NCBI GenBank assembly: GCA_905200265.1
Contig: CAJKJS010000045.1
Coordinates: 1 to 8,700, forward strand
Direction: 5' to 3'
Length of the DNA: 8,700 nt
DNA from: an uncultured Oscillospiraceae bacterium
Lineage (GTDB): Bacteria > Bacillota > Clostridia > Oscillospirales > Acutalibacteraceae
The translations under genes and the position numbers were made by a program. The notes beneath the pieces are model-generated. The model was not told the origin of the DNA, made no database searches, and worked only from the letters and a program-made list of their open reading frames with translations. This document shows, piece after piece, positions 7,094 through 8,700 of this stretch (positions are counted from its first letter, which is position 1; the number at the start of each line of letters is the position of its first letter).

Positions 7094-7144
7094 CGAAATG
7101 GGGAAAAGAGAGCCCGCCTTTTTGGTGGCTCTCTTCCCCTTTCG
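7094..7144 (-). promoter_or_regulatory. Long imperfect hairpin between the two dehydrogenase genes
   Basis: An inverted repeat fills most of the 72-base gap. On the minus strand the arms CGAAA-GGGGAAGAGAGCC and GGCTCTCTTTTCCCC-A-TTTCG pair over about 18 base pairs with a 2-base and a 1-base bulge and a loop of about 12 bases. No T-run follows it on the minus strand, and the ribosome site of the next gene comes right after the 3' arm, so it is a poor terminator for the operon. An mRNA processing or stability element, or partial attenuator, is more likely. On the plus strand a T-rich stretch follows, so it could stop antisense transcripts. Confidence 0.6.
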
Positions 7145-7149
7145 CATTT

Positions 7150-8322
7150 TTACTTTTTCTCGCTGCCGTAGGTCCCTGCTAAGTCAAACACCTTATCTTC
7201 GCCGGTTTTGACTTTGGAAGTCGCCCGGCGTTTATTCAGTTCCTCGAGGAACAGATCTTCATCGATGGGTAGTTCAATGGTCTTATCCAGCCATGACGAC
7301 AGGTGCATGGCATTCGAGAGCGTTAACCCATTGATACCTTCCACCCCTTCGGCCACTAGCGGGGTTCCGTGAAGAATGCGCCCGGCAAAGGCTTCCAAGA
7401 CACCGTTATGCTGCGGGTTGCGGCCGTCGGTTTCCACCGTCATCGTTTTTTTATCGGGTTGTTTAAACCCTTCCGGACAAGTAAAGCAGAATGTGCGTTC
7501 ACTTTCCGCCAGTTCTGTCAGCGTAAGTACATCGTTTTCACACACCAGTTTGCCCTTTTCCAGCGTGATTTCAAACCGGTTGGTCCCGGGGGCATCCCCT
7601 GTGGTGGTAACAAACACACCGGTTGCCCCGTTGGGGAATTCCAGGTATGCCGTCACATCGTCTTCCACTTCAATATTGTGCCATTTGCCAATATGGCAGA
7701 ACGCCCGTACCTTTTGGGGCATACCGCAAATCCACTGCATCAAATCGAGATTGTGGGGGCACTGGTTCAGCAGCACACCGCCGCCTTCTCCAGCCCAGGT
7801 GGCCCGCCAGGAACCGGAATCATAATACGCCTGGGTGCGGTACCAGTCGGTGATAATCCAGTTGACCCGCTTAATGGTCCCCAGGGTGCCGCCATGCACC
7901 AGTTCGTGCATTTTGCGGTATACACAGTTGGTGCGCTGGTTGAACATCATACCAAACACCACATCGCACTGGGCGGCTTTTTCGTTCATTTCCCGTACCT
8001 GTTTGGTATACACACCAGCGGGTTTTTCACACATGACATGCATCCCGTGTTCCATGGCCATGATGGACAGTTCCGGGTGCTGATAGTGAGGCGTGGCGAT
8101 TTCCACGGCTTCACAAGCGCCGCTTTCGATGAGTTCACTGCCTTCACAAAAAATCTTAACGGAAGCGGGCAGATTTTCTTTCGCCCACTGGCGGCGCGCT
8201 TCGGAGCGGTCCGCTACAGCGGTCAGTTCCATGCCGGGAATTTCGCCCCCGGCAATATGCTGAGCATGGGCCGAACCCATATTGCCGATTCCGATTACGC
8301 CCATTTTAACAGTCTGTGCCAT
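7150..8322 (-). CDS. Gfo/Idh/MocA-family NAD(P)-dependent oxidoreductase (longer paralogue)
   Basis: A 390-residue Gfo/Idh/MocA-family dehydrogenase, at the long end of the family. Seen: MGVIGIGNMGSAHAQ with Gly11-x-Gly13-x-x-Gly16 for dinucleotide binding; Asp38 in AVADRSE, favouring NAD; ATPHYQHPELS; MCEKPAG with Glu99-Lys100-Pro101; FNQRTNCVYRKM; and GGGVLLNQCPHNLDLMQW with Gln187, His190 and Asp193 as the catalytic pattern. A charged C-terminal tail of about 30 residues (ELNKRRATSKVKTGEDK) follows the last domain. The start ATG 8320-8322 lies 11 bases after AAGGAGG. It is 18 bases after the partial TIM-barrel gene, so the two are co-transcribed. Oxidation of a sugar, inositol or glycoside hydroxyl is the family role; which one, and whether it runs as oxidase or reductase, is not visible. 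Confidence 0.9.
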   Translation of the reverse strand: MAQTVKMGVIGIGNMGSAHAQHIAGGEIPGMELTAVADRSEARRQWAKENLPASVKIFCEGSELIESGACEAVEIATPHYQHPELSIMAMEHGMHVMCEKPAGVYTKQVREMNEKAAQCDVVFGMMFNQRTNCVYRKMHELVHGGTLGTIKRVNWIITDWYRTQAYYDSGSWRATWAGEGGGVLLNQCPHNLDLMQWICGMPQKVRAFCHIGKWHNIEVEDDVTAYLEFPNGATGVFVTTTGDAPGTNRFEITLEKGKLVCENDVLTLTELAESERTFCFTCPEGFKQPDKKTMTVETDGRNPQHNGVLEAFAGRILHGTPLVAEGVEGINGLTLSNAMHLSSWLDKTIELPIDEDLFLEELNKRRATSKVKTGEDKVFDLAGTYGSEKK

Positions 8323-8340
8323 GATTTTTGTGTCCTCCTT

Positions 8341-8700
8341 TTATTCCGTATAACCCATGGCCCGCACGGCATCGTGGCTCTTTTTCAGACACACAAACGG
8401 GCTCTCTTCACAGGTATCCTGTTCCACCAGCATGTATTTGACCGTGCCTACTTCTTCCATTTTTTTCAGGATGGCCGGGAAGTTCAGATTGCCTTCGCCC
8501 ACAGGCGCAAAGGTTGTCTGCCAGCCGCGTACAGCCAGATCCTTTAAATGGACACAGGGAATGCGGTCTTTCATTTTTTCTACCCATTCTACCGGGTTCA
8601 CGCCAGCAGCCGCCAACCAGTAGGTATCCAGGGTGATGCCCATTTCTTCGGGGGCAAAGGAATCGAGCAGAATTTCGATAAACCGCCCGCCGGGGAATTT
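8341..8700 (-). CDS. Sugar phosphate isomerase/epimerase-family TIM barrel, 5' end outside window
   Basis: The last 119 residues of a TIM-barrel protein of the xylose isomerase-like superfamily. The frame stays open to the window edge, so the start lies beyond position 8700. The ATG at 8641-8643 is internal: the residues before it (IEILLDSFAPEEMGITLDTYW) continue the fold. Seen: GITLDTYWLAAAGVNP with the probable metal-ligand Asp and active-site Trp, IPCVHLKDL with His, FAPVGEGNLNF, and YMLVEQDTCEES with the final Glu ligand. Spacing of these motifs matches the C-terminal half of IolE/Hyi-like enzymes, so it is probably an intact metal-dependent enzyme. The stop TAA is 18 bases before the long dehydrogenase gene. 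TIM barrel plus Gfo/Idh/MocA dehydrogenase is a frequent pairing in inositol, rare-sugar and glycoside pathways. Confidence 0.85.
   Translation of the reverse strand, partial: KFPGGRFIEILLDSFAPEEMGITLDTYWLAAAGVNPVEWVEKMKDRIPCVHLKDLAVRGWQTTFAPVGEGNLNFPAILKKMEEVGTVKYMLVEQDTCEESPFVCLKKSHDAVRAMGYTE

Noticed and set aside
7100..7139. Intrinsic terminator for the minus-strand operon
   Set aside because: The stem is strong, but ATTTCGGAAAGG follows it rather than a T-run, and operon genes continue immediately.
7369..8547. 392-codon open frame on the plus strand
   Set aside because: It is antisense to the long dehydrogenase and the partial TIM barrel, starts with GTG without a ribosome site, and its His/Phe/Pro-rich translation matches no family. 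Its length follows from the codon bias of the true genes.

Overview
This window looks like part of a metabolic island from a Gram-positive anaerobe. I infer Clostridia, perhaps an Oscillospiraceae/Ruminococcaceae-type gut commensal. The reasons are moderately high GC with A-rich leaders, strong AGGAGG-type ribosome sites before most genes, the short (~345-residue) Gram-positive form of UxuA next to an SDR-type mannonate oxidoreductase, and a bacterial MIF homologue. The genus cannot be fixed from the sequence alone. Every gene I can support is on the minus strand, so transcription runs from position 8700 down to 1.

Region 8700-2130 reads as one operon with gaps of 12-20 bases, one 72-base gap and one 10-base overlap. 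In transcription order it holds: a sugar phosphate isomerase/epimerase-like TIM barrel cut by the window edge; two tandem Gfo/Idh/MocA-family dehydrogenases separated by a long imperfect hairpin; a second TIM barrel with a GTG start; mannonate dehydratase (uxuA); an SDR of the mannonate/fructuronate oxidoreductase type (uxuB-like); a third TIM barrel; and a small MIF/tautomerase-family protein whose start overlaps the preceding gene. A clear intrinsic terminator lies seven bases after that last stop codon.

UxuA and the SDR give the firm chemistry: D-fructuronate to D-mannonate to 2-keto-3-deoxy-D-gluconate. The three TIM barrels, two Gfo dehydrogenases and tautomerase are more than that route needs. 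They suggest that the operon first converts or unlinks an unusual uronic acid or uronide. One possibility is redox-assisted (3-keto) glycoside cleavage or epimerisation, with the products then sent into the mannonate branch. That part is inference. Hexuronate isomerase, KDG kinase, KDPG aldolase, a transporter and a regulator are not in the window.

Region 2044-59, beyond the terminator, holds a single large gene of a different kind. Its protein has two N-terminal LOTUS/OST-HTH-like winged-helix repeats followed by what look like two DUF3825-like modules, and it is probably RNA-related. I see nothing I can support in positions 1-58. I found no tRNA, rRNA, insertion sequence, CRISPR array or plus-strand gene.
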